Shown: positions 1 through 6,343 of the stretch, in pieces
Layout of the letters: each line of letters begins with the position of its first letter
Position numbering within the stretch: position 1 is the first letter of the stretch
DNA from: an uncultured Collinsella sp.
GTDB taxonomy: Bacteria; Actinomycetota; Coriobacteriia; Coriobacteriales; Coriobacteriaceae
Reading direction: 5' to 3'
Assembly: GCA_902464485.1 (NCBI GenBank)
Contig: CABQJJ010000013.1
Location: 1-31,871, forward strand
Length of the DNA: 31,871 nt
Made by a program: the position numbers and the translations under genes
The notes under the pieces: generated by a model
The model's database searches: none
What the model was told of the DNA's origin: nothing
The model's input: only the letters and a program-made list of their open reading frames with translations

Positions 1-26
1 CAATCCAAGGGTTATACCCTAAGAGC

Positions 27-55
27 AAACCACCCCTTTTAGGGGTGGTTTTGAT
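27..55 (+). terminator. Rho-independent terminator of an upstream gene
   Basis: An 11-bp stem, AAACCACCCCT pairing with AGGGGTGGTTT across a 3-nt loop, ends in T residues. It probably ends transcription of a gene lying left of the window. One frame reads six codons and then TAA at 20-22, which could be that gene's last codons, but this is too short to identify. Confidence 0.7.
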
Positions 56-60
56 TGACG

Positions 61-250
61 ATATGGCGGACGGGAGGCCCCTGGATTATTCCTGAACTTG
101 GACCGTCTTGAAACACAGTCGAAATAATCAAGAAAACGTCTCGCCAGACAAATCAAACACAAGCAAAAACTTTCGTAAGATAAAGTCCGAGGTCATAAGC
201 GTTTTATACCGAGAATTTCAAAAAAATTGAAAATTCAGTACAAGCGAGCG
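61..250. other. Intergenic stretch with no recognisable gene
   Basis: No ORF with a ribosome binding site is visible here. The stretch is more A/T-rich than the flanking genes and runs up to the promoter at 251. I see nothing else I can support. Confidence 0.5.
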
Positions 251-279
251 TTGACTTTAGGTAACTAAAGTTTCATACT
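251..279 (+). promoter_or_regulatory. Promoter with palindromic spacer, start of the cstA leader
   Basis: TTGACT (251-256) and CATACT (274-279) are separated by 17 bp, giving a sigma-70-type promoter with a start near 286. The spacer holds a palindrome, CTTTAG-GTAA-CTAAAG (255-270). An operator placed there would let a repressor block RNA polymerase. The half-site loosely resembles DtxR-like TTAGGT sites, but the regulator is unknown. Confidence 0.6.
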
Positions 280-350
280 CCGTTTCATCCACTGGGGGAT
301 GTGAACACGCAGGAATCGTTCACATCATGATTGAAGAGGATTACTCAGAC

Positions 351-395
351 ATGTTCACGCATCAGCTAGACATTATCAGCGTAGAGATTATCTGA
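351..395 (+). CDS. Putative 14-aa leader peptide
   Basis: The ATG at 351 follows an AGAGGA-type ribosome binding site about 10 nt upstream and reads MFTHQLDIISVEII before TGA at 393. Four of 14 residues are isoleucine, with one leucine and one valine, so it is rich in branched-chain codons. It lies inside the structured leader, between the first hairpin pair and the terminator, where a ribosome-sensing attenuation peptide would sit. Its meaning is inferred; a short chance ORF cannot be excluded. Confidence 0.4.
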   Translation: MFTHQLDIISVEII

Positions 396-446
396 TGCGG
401 GTTAGCACATACAGCTAGCCCGTACGATAACGGGCGGCTGATGAAG

Positions 447-486
447 ATGAGGGCCGTCGAGCGCAACCGACGGCCCTCATTTTTTA
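447..486 (+). terminator. Strong terminator between leader and cstA
   Basis: A 13-bp perfect stem, ATGAGGGCCGTCG with CGACGGCCCTCAT and an 8-nt loop, is followed by a T run (480-485). It lies 35 nt ahead of the cstA start with no clear promoter in between, so cstA transcription probably depends on read-through. Confidence 0.85.
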
Positions 487-520
487 TGTCTGGGGAGTTC
501 TTTTTAGAGGAGGAAATGAC

Positions 521-2410
521 ATGAACGGAGTTTTGCTCATGGTTGTTGCCGCGGCGGTGCTCGCCTGCGGCTATCTGGGCTACGGCCGCTGGTTGGCCAA
601 CAAGTGGGGTGTTGACAAAGAGGCCCTCACGCCGGCCAAGCGCATGAAGGACGGCAAGAGTTTCTCGCCTGTCTCCGCCTTCACCGCGTTTTCACACCAG
701 TTTAGCTCGATCTGCGGTGCCGGCCCTGTCACGGGTACGATTGTCGCCATGGCCTTTGGCTGGCTGCCTGTCGTGCTTTGGGTTCTCGTCGGCGGCATCT
801 TTTTTGGCGCTGTCCACGACTTTGGTGCCCTGTACGCTTCGATGAAGAACAACGGTAAGTCCCTGGCTCAGCTCATCGAGAAGTACATCGGCAAGACCGG
901 CCGTCGCCTGTTCCTGCTGTTCTGCTGGCTGTTCTGCATCATCGTCATCGCCGCTTTCACCGATATGGTCTGCAAGACGTTCATGTTCACCCCGGCCGTT
1001 GACGCTTCTGGCGCCGCCACCGGTGCCGTCGACTTCGCCAAGTCCTATGCCGCCGGCTGCGCTGGTACCATCTCCATCCTGTTCACCTTCGTCGCTATCG
1101 CTTTTGGTTGGGCCCAGAAGAAGTTCAATCTCACCGGTGCTGCCGAGTTTGTCACCGGCGTGGTCCTCATGGTCCTCATGTTCGCCGTCGGCATGCAGTT
1201 CCCGGTCTACCTGGACAAGTTCCAGTGGTTCGCCGTCGTTATGGTCTACCTGGTCTTCGCCGGCGCTATGCCCATCCAGATGCTCAAGACCCCGCGTGAC
1301 TACCTCACCTCGATCATGATGATTGTCATGATCGCCTGCGCTGTCCTCGGCATCGTCGTCCTTGGTGTTAACGGCCAGGCCACGATGACCGCCCCGGTCT
1401 TTACCGGCTTCTCCAGCGCTTCCGGCATGATGTTCCCCGTCCTGTTTGTCTCCGTTGCCTGCGGTGCCCTCTCCGGCTTCCACAGCCTTGTTTCTTCTGG
1501 CACCTCCTCTAAGCAGGTCGAGAAGGAGCAGGACGCCGTCAAGGTCGGCTATGGCGCCATGGTCGTCGAGTCCTTCGTCGGCATCCTCGCCATCATCGTC
1601 GCCGGCATCATGTTCTCCGACATGAACACCGCCGGTACCGGAGCCCTCAACGCCGGTGTCGCTTCCACCCCGTTCCAGATCTTTGCCGCCGGCATCTCCC
1701 GCGGTATGCAGGCCTTTGGTGTTGACGGCACGCTCGCTACCGTCTTTATGACCATGAACGTTTCCGCTCTGGCCCTGACCTCGCTCGACGCTGTCGCCCG
1801 CATCGCCCGCACCTCGTTCTCCGAGTTCTTTGCCCAGACCAACGACGCCCTGGCCATCGAGTCCAAGGCCGGCTACATGAAGGTCCTCGGCAACCCCTGG
1901 TTCGCCACGGTCGTCACCCTGCTTCCCGGCCTCGCCCTCGCCTTTGGCGGCTATGCCAACATCTGGCCGCTCTTTGGTGCCTCCAACCAGCTGCTCGGCG
2001 GTATGACCATGATCACCCTCGCCGTGTTCTGCAAGTGCACCGGCCGCAAGGGTTGGATGCTCTACGTGCCCGTCGCCTTCCTGCTCTGCTGCACGTTCAC
2101 CTCGCTGGTCCAGAGCGCCATGGGCTGCATGACCGCCGTCCAGGCTTATGGCTTCTTTGGCACCATCCCGGCTACCGCCACCACGGCTGCCGTCTCCGTC
2201 GCCGCCACTAAGGGCCTGCAGCTCGTCTTCGCTGTCCTGCTGATGGTCCTGGGCCTCATCGTTGCCGTCAACTGCCTCAAGGAGTTCTTCGGCAAAGAGG
2301 CCGGCTCCATGCCCGACGAGGAGCCCGAGTGGTCCGAGATGGGCAAGGCTGAGTACGGTCGCGCTGCTGCTGCGGAGGCTCCCGCCGATGCCGAGGCCGC
2401 CAAGGCCTAG
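521..2410 (+). CDS. cstA: CstA/BtsT-family carbon starvation transporter
   Basis: This 629-aa polytopic membrane protein belongs to the CstA family, whose studied members import pyruvate or peptides when carbon is scarce. The N-terminal part shows the family block HQFSSICGAGPVTG (about residues 59-72) between hydrophobic helices. Many further helices follow up to about residue 590, then a charged Glu/Ala-rich cytoplasmic tail. It is somewhat shorter than the roughly 700-aa enterobacterial CstA, as is common in Gram-positive relatives. The start is supported by AGAGGAGGAAATGAC-ATG. It follows the terminator-bearing leader at 286-486, so regulation by attenuation is plausible. The substrate here is not shown by the sequence. 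No partner gene follows: a terminator ends the unit right after the stop. Confidence 0.88.
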   Translation: MNGVLLMVVAAAVLACGYLGYGRWLANKWGVDKEALTPAKRMKDGKSFSPVSAFTAFSHQFSSICGAGPVTGTIVAMAFGWLPVVLWVLVGGIFFGAVHDFGALYASMKNNGKSLAQLIEKYIGKTGRRLFLLFCWLFCIIVIAAFTDMVCKTFMFTPAVDASGAATGAVDFAKSYAAGCAGTISILFTFVAIAFGWAQKKFNLTGAAEFVTGVVLMVLMFAVGMQFPVYLDKFQWFAVVMVYLVFAGAMPIQMLKTPRDYLTSIMMIVMIACAVLGIVVLGVNGQATMTAPVFTGFSSASGMMFPVLFVSVACGALSGFHSLVSSGTSSKQVEKEQDAVKVGYGAMVVESFVGILAIIVAGIMFSDMNTAGTGALNAGVASTPFQIFAAGISRGMQAFGVDGTLATVFMTMNVSALALTSLDAVARIARTSFSEFFAQTNDALAIESKAGYMKVLGNPWFATVVTLLPGLALAFGGYANIWPLFGASNQLLGGMTMITLAVFCKCTGRKGWMLYVPVAFLLCCTFTSLVQSAMGCMTAVQAYGFFGTIPATATTAAVSVAATKGLQLVFAVLLMVLGLIVAVNCLKEFFGKEAGSMPDEEPEWSEMGKAEYGRAAAAEAPADAEAAKA

Positions 2411-2449
2411 TCGACTTGATGGAGTGACCGTTCCATCCATATGACTCGG

Positions 2450-2490
2450 AAAGACCGGGTCCGCAATTATGCGGGCCCGGTCTTTTTTGC
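2450..2490 (+). terminator. cstA terminator
   Basis: AAGACCGGG-T-CCGCA pairs with TGCGG-G-CCCGGTCTT around a short ATTA loop, followed by TTTTTT. The hairpin lies inside the longest possible form of the next ORF (from 2441), which is a reason to place that gene's true start farther downstream. Confidence 0.9.
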
Positions 2491-2526
2491 GAAAACAAAC
2501 GACGTGGAGGGGTCCTCGCAGATGTT

Positions 2527-2556
2527 TTGCGTGGATAGGCTCGAGCGTTGTACCAT
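2527..2556 (+). promoter_or_regulatory. Candidate promoter of the TOPRIM gene
   Basis: TTGCGT (2527-2532) and TACCAT (2551-2556) are 18 bp apart, each matching four of six consensus bases. The predicted start near 2563 leaves a short leader before the GTG at 2591. Confidence 0.4.
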
Positions 2557-2590
2557 ATGGACGTATATGTGTGCATATGAAAGGGGCCCC

Positions 2591-4783
2591 GTGGCCAAGA
2601 CGGTATATTCCGATAACCAAAACAATGTCGATGCATTGGCCGAGCGCCTGAGCAGCCAAACATCGCTTTCTGCCGACCGGGCGAAGCTCGTTGCTTACGA
2701 CCTGCTCTGTCGCAAAGCGCTCAAGATTAAGTCGAGCGCACTGGCGCAGATTTTTCGCTCCGTTGACAAGGAGTGCGACACCAAGGCCATGCGCGATGAG
2801 CTCATCGCGGCGAAGATCGTTACCAAGATTGAGGGCAGCGGCATTAACGGACGCCCGGCGTTCTATACCATCAATGCCGAGATTCATGATGTTCAGGAGC
2901 AACCTGCCGAGGCTGTCGAAGATGCCGTCACTGAGGATTTCGTAGAGACTGCCGCTATGGAGGAGACAGCTCCGCGAGAGCATGTCGATACTGATGACCT
3001 GCTCGATGAGAACGTTGTTCGCGCCTTTACGGCCAAGGCGGGCCGTGGTGGCTTTGGCGGAGGCGGCAAGCGCGATGCGCAACGCCGCGCTCAGCAGGAG
3101 CGCTTCCGTCGCGCCGTGGCTCAAAAGGACGAACTTGATACCGAGGCTGTTGAGACCGAGGTTGCTGCCGAGTCGCAGAAGCCCGCGAAGGAGCAAAAGC
3201 CCGTGGAGGTCCAAGAGCCCAAGCGTCGTCGCGGTGCTCACTTTAAGGCTGCGCAGCAGGATGTCGCGCATGAGGTTGAAGAGCCTTTCGAGGTTGCAGA
3301 CGATGTAGAGGAGTCTGCCAAGAGGGCTCCGGGTTCGTGTCGTCCCGGCCGCGGGTTTGCGGGACGCGCGTATCCCGTAAAGCGTCAGGAGAAGGGCGAG
3401 CCAGCTCCGACCGCTCAGGCCGAGAAGATCGAACAAACCGAGAAAACCGTTGAGCCGGCGACTCGCGAGCAGCGACCTTCCGAGTCGCAGCCTGCGGCTG
3501 ACACCGAGGCCAAAGCTCAACAGACCGCTGATAAGCAGGTGGGGGAGAGCGCCTCAAGCAAGCCCCGCCGCTGTCGTCACCGCGGCGGTCGTGGCTCAAA
3601 TGCCGAGGCCGCGGCCGAGAAGGCGGCGATACAAAACAGAGATGAGAAGGCCGAGACTCCGGTGGACCAGGTCAAGCGCCAGCCGGCGAAGGAGACTAAG
3701 TCTGATCGTCCGCAAAAGCGCTCGTCTGCGCCCAAGCAGGAACGCAATACCCGGGCAGATTCCAAGCGTAAGCCCCATGCACAGGCTGAGCCTGCCGCAG
3801 CTGATAATGCTGCCCAGCGGTCTGAGCCGACCGTCCACGGCGAGGTCTCGGCATTTGCCCTGGCCCGCGTGCTGGGCAGGCAGCTGCTCAAGGTTGTCCC
3901 CACGCCTACGGCGCTCTCCAAGATCAAGGAGCAGCAGACCCAGATTGTAAGGGTTGAAGGCAAGGACGGTAAAAAGACGCCGCAGCGCGCTCAGCACAAC
4001 GAAATGTCCAATCGCAAAATCGCCGAGGAAATCGCAATCATCCAAGCTTGGATAGAGCAGAATCGCGGTGCCGATACGCCGATCGCCTCGCGTCGCCAGC
4101 GTGCCTACCAGATTTTCAACGACGAGAAAGCTTTCGACGGCAAGCATGGCGAGCGCCTGATTAAGCGCATGGCCGAAAAGGGCATCAACATGCAGGCGAT
4201 CAAGGTTGCTCCTAATCGCCCCGTGCACTTTACGGGTTTCTTTACGCTTGGTGCCGATAAGCCGTTCATTATGGTCGAGAACCTGGACACCTACGACGAG
4301 ATCGTCAAACTCCTGCGTGGCCGTAAGCATGCCAAGCTCTTTGGCACCAAGGTGGGCGGCGTAATCTTTGGCGGCGGCTGCAAGGCGAGCGTCTCGCATG
4401 CACTGGATGATTATCTGGCCGAGATCGGTTATCGCTTTACCTACGTGTACTACGTGGGCGATATCGACCGCGAGGGTGCACGCATCGTCGAGCAGGCCCG
4501 CAATGCCAACGTCGTCGAGATTCGCCTGCATGCCGGTATGTACCGCGCCATGCTCGCTGAGCACAAGCGCCGCGTGAGGGCCGGTGGCGAGTGCGAGCCC
4601 GCGGCAGCCAACCAGGGCGTGCCGCAGAACCTTGCTGCCACGATCAAAGACCTGCCCATGGTTACGCGCGTACAGTTCCGCAACGTGCTGCGTGAGGGTG
4701 GACGAATTCCGCAGGAGATTCTGATGACCGCCGACTATCGGGATGGCGACTCGGGAAGCTTCGACCGCATGCTGAATAATTAG
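2591..4783 (+). CDS. JetD/DUF2220-like TOPRIM-domain protein with long disordered linker
   Basis: With a GTG start at 2591 (AAGGGG 4 nt upstream) the protein has 730 residues. ATG starts at 2522 or 2567 are possible. Residues 1-95 look like a small helical, winged-helix-like domain. Residues about 100-410 are low complexity, rich in Glu, Lys, Gln, Pro, Ala and Arg, with RGGFGGGGKR and RHRGGRG patches that could bind nucleic acid. The C-terminal 300 residues resemble the DUF2220/JetD module: RQRAYQIFNDEKAF, then a TOPRIM core with E563 in MVENLDT and D624/D626 in VGDIDREG, the pattern of metal-binding Glu and DxD. JetD is the nuclease of the Wadjet plasmid-defence complex, but no jetA, jetB or jetC gene is adjacent. 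A DNA-cleaving or topoisomerase-like role is inferred; the true role is unknown. Confidence 0.7.
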   Translation: MAKTVYSDNQNNVDALAERLSSQTSLSADRAKLVAYDLLCRKALKIKSSALAQIFRSVDKECDTKAMRDELIAAKIVTKIEGSGINGRPAFYTINAEIHDVQEQPAEAVEDAVTEDFVETAAMEETAPREHVDTDDLLDENVVRAFTAKAGRGGFGGGGKRDAQRRAQQERFRRAVAQKDELDTEAVETEVAAESQKPAKEQKPVEVQEPKRRRGAHFKAAQQDVAHEVEEPFEVADDVEESAKRAPGSCRPGRGFAGRAYPVKRQEKGEPAPTAQAEKIEQTEKTVEPATREQRPSESQPAADTEAKAQQTADKQVGESASSKPRRCRHRGGRGSNAEAAAEKAAIQNRDEKAETPVDQVKRQPAKETKSDRPQKRSSAPKQERNTRADSKRKPHAQAEPAAADNAAQRSEPTVHGEVSAFALARVLGRQLLKVVPTPTALSKIKEQQTQIVRVEGKDGKKTPQRAQHNEMSNRKIAEEIAIIQAWIEQNRGADTPIASRRQRAYQIFNDEKAFDGKHGERLIKRMAEKGINMQAIKVAPNRPVHFTGFFTLGADKPFIMVENLDTYDEIVKLLRGRKHAKLFGTKVGGVIFGGGCKASVSHALDDYLAEIGYRFTYVYYVGDIDREGARIVEQARNANVVEIRLHAGMYRAMLAEHKRRVRAGGECEPAAANQGVPQNLAATIKDLPMVTRVQFRNVLREGGRIPQEILMTADYRDGDSGSFDRMLNN

Positions 4784-4812
4784 TTCCGCCGTTCTACCGA
4801 ACGGCGGTTCTC
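4784..4812 (+). terminator. Hairpin after the TOPRIM gene
   Basis: CCGCCGTT-ctacc-GAACGGCGG forms an 8-9 bp stem just after the stop. The following bases (TTCTCTC) are only weakly T-rich, so this is a weak terminator or an mRNA 3'-end stabiliser. Confidence 0.5.
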
Positions 4813-4820
4813 TCGACGCT

Positions 4821-4926
4821 GCGAGGGGTCCTGGCACGGCAATCTGACGTTCAACTTCGGCGGCGCGACCAGAAGGTCAGCGCCGCCTTGTTTCACGTCA
4901 CCTTGCCATACCAGGACCCCTCTCGC
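4821..4926. repeat. 106-nt long imperfect hairpin
   Basis: The stretch folds on itself as one rod. GCGAGGGGTCCTGG pairs with CCAGGACCCCTCtCGC, GGCAA with TTGCC, TGACGT with ACGTCA, AAC with GTT, GGCGGCGC with GCGCCGCC, and ACC with GGT around an AGAA loop. Small internal loops of nearly equal size lie on both sides. There is no ORF and no T run. It may be a structured RNA, a 3'-UTR element or a DNA cruciform. Confidence 0.65.
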
Positions 4927-4934
4927 TGTCACGC

Positions 4935-5130
4935 CCAAAACATCGAGGTTAGTGGCCTCCTGTTCGTGCGGAACTCGCGATAAACCTAAGTCGGTGTCCC
5001 CGCTCTCCCGGGGCCTGTGGTTACTTGGTTGTTGCATGCGGTCCGCTGCGTCGCTTCGTTTCTTGCGTGCTGCTCTGGAAAAACGCTTCACGTTTCCTCA
5101 GTTCCGCACCCTTGCGGATTCGAATCCCTC
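4935..5130. other. Structured intergenic region with a recurring GTGCGGAACT motif
   Basis: No gene is visible here. GTGCGGAACT at 4967-4976 is matched by its exact reverse complement AGTTCCGCAC at 5100-5109, and AAAC/GTTT extends the pairing inward, so the stretch could close as a hairpin more than 140 nt long. The block GTGCGGAACTCGCGA followed by an AACCT-like end recurs downstream of the CHAP gene (22918-22938), and a diverged copy lies at 30444-30465. Confidence 0.5.
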
Positions 5131-5147
5131 CGCTTGCCCACAAGAAA

Positions 5148-5184
5148 AACCTCCCGATCGGCTATGCGTTCGGGAGGTTTGTTT
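5148..5184 (-). terminator. Bidirectional terminator after tRNA-Gln
   Basis: CCTCCCGA and TCGGGAGG form the stem around a loop including TGGCTATGCGT-like bases. A run of A lies on the left and T-rich sequence on the right. Read on the minus strand it follows the tRNA-Gln CCA end by a few bases and ends in TTTTT. Confidence 0.85.
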
Positions 5185-5187
5185 CTT

Positions 5188-5262
5188 TGGCTGGGACGGA
5201 GGGATTCGAACCCCCAACAGCCGGCACCAAAAACCGGAGTTCTACCGTTGAACTACGTCCCA
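5188..5262 (-). tRNA. tRNA-Gln(UUG)
   Basis: On the minus strand the acceptor strands TGGGACG and CGTCCCA pair over 7 bp with U1-A72, followed by G73 and an encoded CCA, as expected for glutamine tRNAs. The D arm reads GTTCAACGGTAGAAC. The anticodon stem CCGGT/GCCGG closes the loop TTTTGGT, giving anticodon UUG, which reads CAA and CAG. The T arm contains GGTTCGAATCC. It lies 36 nt downstream of the CwlM-like gene on the same strand and ends at its own terminator, so co-transcription is possible. Confidence 0.95.
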
Positions 5263-5298
5263 ATGTGAGTGTTGCTTAGGGCAACTTGGTTAGTTTAC

Positions 5299-6204
5299 CT
5301 AATCTGCGAGGGCATCGCAAACGCCGTCGAGAAGACGGACAGCGAGCGTCTGCGCGTCGCTTGCCGTAAAGGTGCCGTTGTAGCGCGTCATGCCGGTGAG
5401 TTCGATGCGAATGCGTGCGGGCTTTTGCTGCGAAGCCGCATCGGCGGTGCGGATGCGCTGGGCCAGGTTGTGGCACTCGGCAAGAGCGATTGTGGCGCGC
5501 GGTGCCGCATCCGCCGGAAGCTCGTCGCTTGCAATCTCGAGCACCAGGTCGACATCAGTTGGAACCTCGGAATCACAGAGCATCATGCCGCTGGCATCGG
5601 TGGTTGCCGTGGAGATGTTCCACATACGCGATGCCACGTTACGCGCAATGGGGTCCTCGCCGATAACGGCAATGCGGAAACGCTCAAGCACGTTGGCGGC
5701 ACGTGCAAAGCCAATGCGCGATTCTGCTTCGGTGACCGAGGGCTTGCCCTCCCATACATGGTGCAGGCGATTGATGTAGGCGTAGGTATCTTGGAAAGCC
5801 ATGCCGTCGGCAAATAGACCGACATTTTCTTGGAATTGCTGCAGTGCGGCTTCGGTGTGCGGGCCAAAATAGCCATCGTCGGCGCCGCAGGCAAATCCCA
5901 GTACGTTGAGTGCGCGTTGCAGGGCCTGAACGTCGGCACCATGTAAATTGGGCATGCGTAGATAGAGCGTGCGATCACCCAGTTTGTATGAGGCGTCGAC
6001 CAGGGCGCTCCAGCAGGGAATGTCGACGGCGTGGCCGGCGGCAAGACCGCTGTCAAGCCTAAAGGTGCCGACCGCCTGCTCCGTAGTGGCGCCAAAGCGC
6101 TTGTCGGCAATTTCGTCGGCATCAATTGTGTAACCGAGTTGCAGAAGGCGGGACTGAACGTCCTCGACGGCTGCTCCCTGCATTCCCGATGTGATAGGTT
6201 CCAT
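5299..6204 (-). CDS. CwlM-like protein: two peptidoglycan-binding domains plus a shortened amidase-like domain
   Basis: The ATG at 6204 (GAAGGGGG about 7 nt upstream) gives 301 residues with no signal peptide, so the protein is cytoplasmic. Residues 5-70 and 87-148 are two PG_binding_1 repeats (VEDVQSRLLQLGY..., VQALQRALNVLGF...DDGYFGPHTEAALQQFQ), joined by ASYKLGDRTLYLR. This order and linker resemble, from memory, actinobacterial CwlM, a non-catalytic amidase homologue that regulates peptidoglycan precursor synthesis. The C-terminal 125 residues fit a shrunken Amidase_3 fold: RIAVIGEDPIARNV at the start, then VDLVLEIAS, then RIRIELTGMTRYNG with DAQTLAVRLLDGV at the end. The usual zinc His/Glu set is not evident, so catalysis is unlikely. 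It follows the polyprenyl synthase gene on the same strand but has its own promoter. Confidence 0.7.
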   Translation of the reverse strand: MEPITSGMQGAAVEDVQSRLLQLGYTIDADEIADKRFGATTEQAVGTFRLDSGLAAGHAVDIPCWSALVDASYKLGDRTLYLRMPNLHGADVQALQRALNVLGFACGADDGYFGPHTEAALQQFQENVGLFADGMAFQDTYAYINRLHHVWEGKPSVTEAESRIGFARAANVLERFRIAVIGEDPIARNVASRMWNISTATTDASGMMLCDSEVPTDVDLVLEIASDELPADAAPRATIALAECHNLAQRIRTADAASQQKPARIRIELTGMTRYNGTFTASDAQTLAVRLLDGVCDALAD

Positions 6205-6234
6205 GAACGGACCCCCTTCGGCGTACCAATTCGT

Positions 6235-6262
6235 ACTATAGAGACGCATGTCGGATAGACAA
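6235..6262 (-). promoter_or_regulatory. Promoter of the CwlM-like gene
   Basis: On the minus strand TTGTCT (6262-6257) and TATAGT (6240-6235) are 16 bp apart, with a predicted start near 6228, about 24 nt ahead of the ATG. Both boxes are good matches. Confidence 0.65.
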
Positions 6263-6343
6263 CGCATTGGGATGCATAAACATGCACTCAACAGTGTAGC
6301 AAGTTGTGCCCGGAAACGCTGCCGACAGGTTTGGTAACCCCCG

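Larger units (their letters stand above)
286..486 (+). ncRNA. Structured 5' leader (candidate attenuator or riboswitch) before cstA
   Basis: The predicted transcript starts near 286 and reaches a strong terminator at 447-486. It can form a 9-bp hairpin GATGTGAAC/GTTCACATC (298-326), and the same GTGAAC strand could instead pair with GTTCAC at 353-358. Farther on, GGGTTAGC/GCTAGCCC (398-421) and GCCCGT/ACGGGC (418-435) overlap and cannot both form. Mutually exclusive hairpins followed by a terminator and then a gene start suit a conditional-termination leader. A free-standing small RNA is the alternative. No known riboswitch class was recognised. Confidence 0.5.

Noticed and set aside
2441..2590. 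N-terminal extension of the TOPRIM gene to the ATG at 2441
   Set aside because: The first codons lie inside the cstA terminator hairpin and there is no good ribosome binding site. A start downstream of the promoter at 2527-2556 is more likely.
692..3520. A 942-codon open frame on the minus strand across cstA and the TOPRIM gene
   Set aside because: It is the antisense shadow of two real genes. Its translation is a low-complexity mix of Gly, Asp, His and Arg without any family motif, and it crosses a terminator and two gene boundaries.
2591..4783. A complete Wadjet defence system
   Set aside because: Only a JetD-like protein is present; the neighbouring genes are cstA and tRNA/cell-wall genes, with no SMC-like or kleisin-like partner.
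5100..5145. A second tRNA gene on the plus strand
   Set aside because: Only a T-arm-like GGATTCGAATCC is present. No matching acceptor, D arm or anticodon arm could be built upstream.
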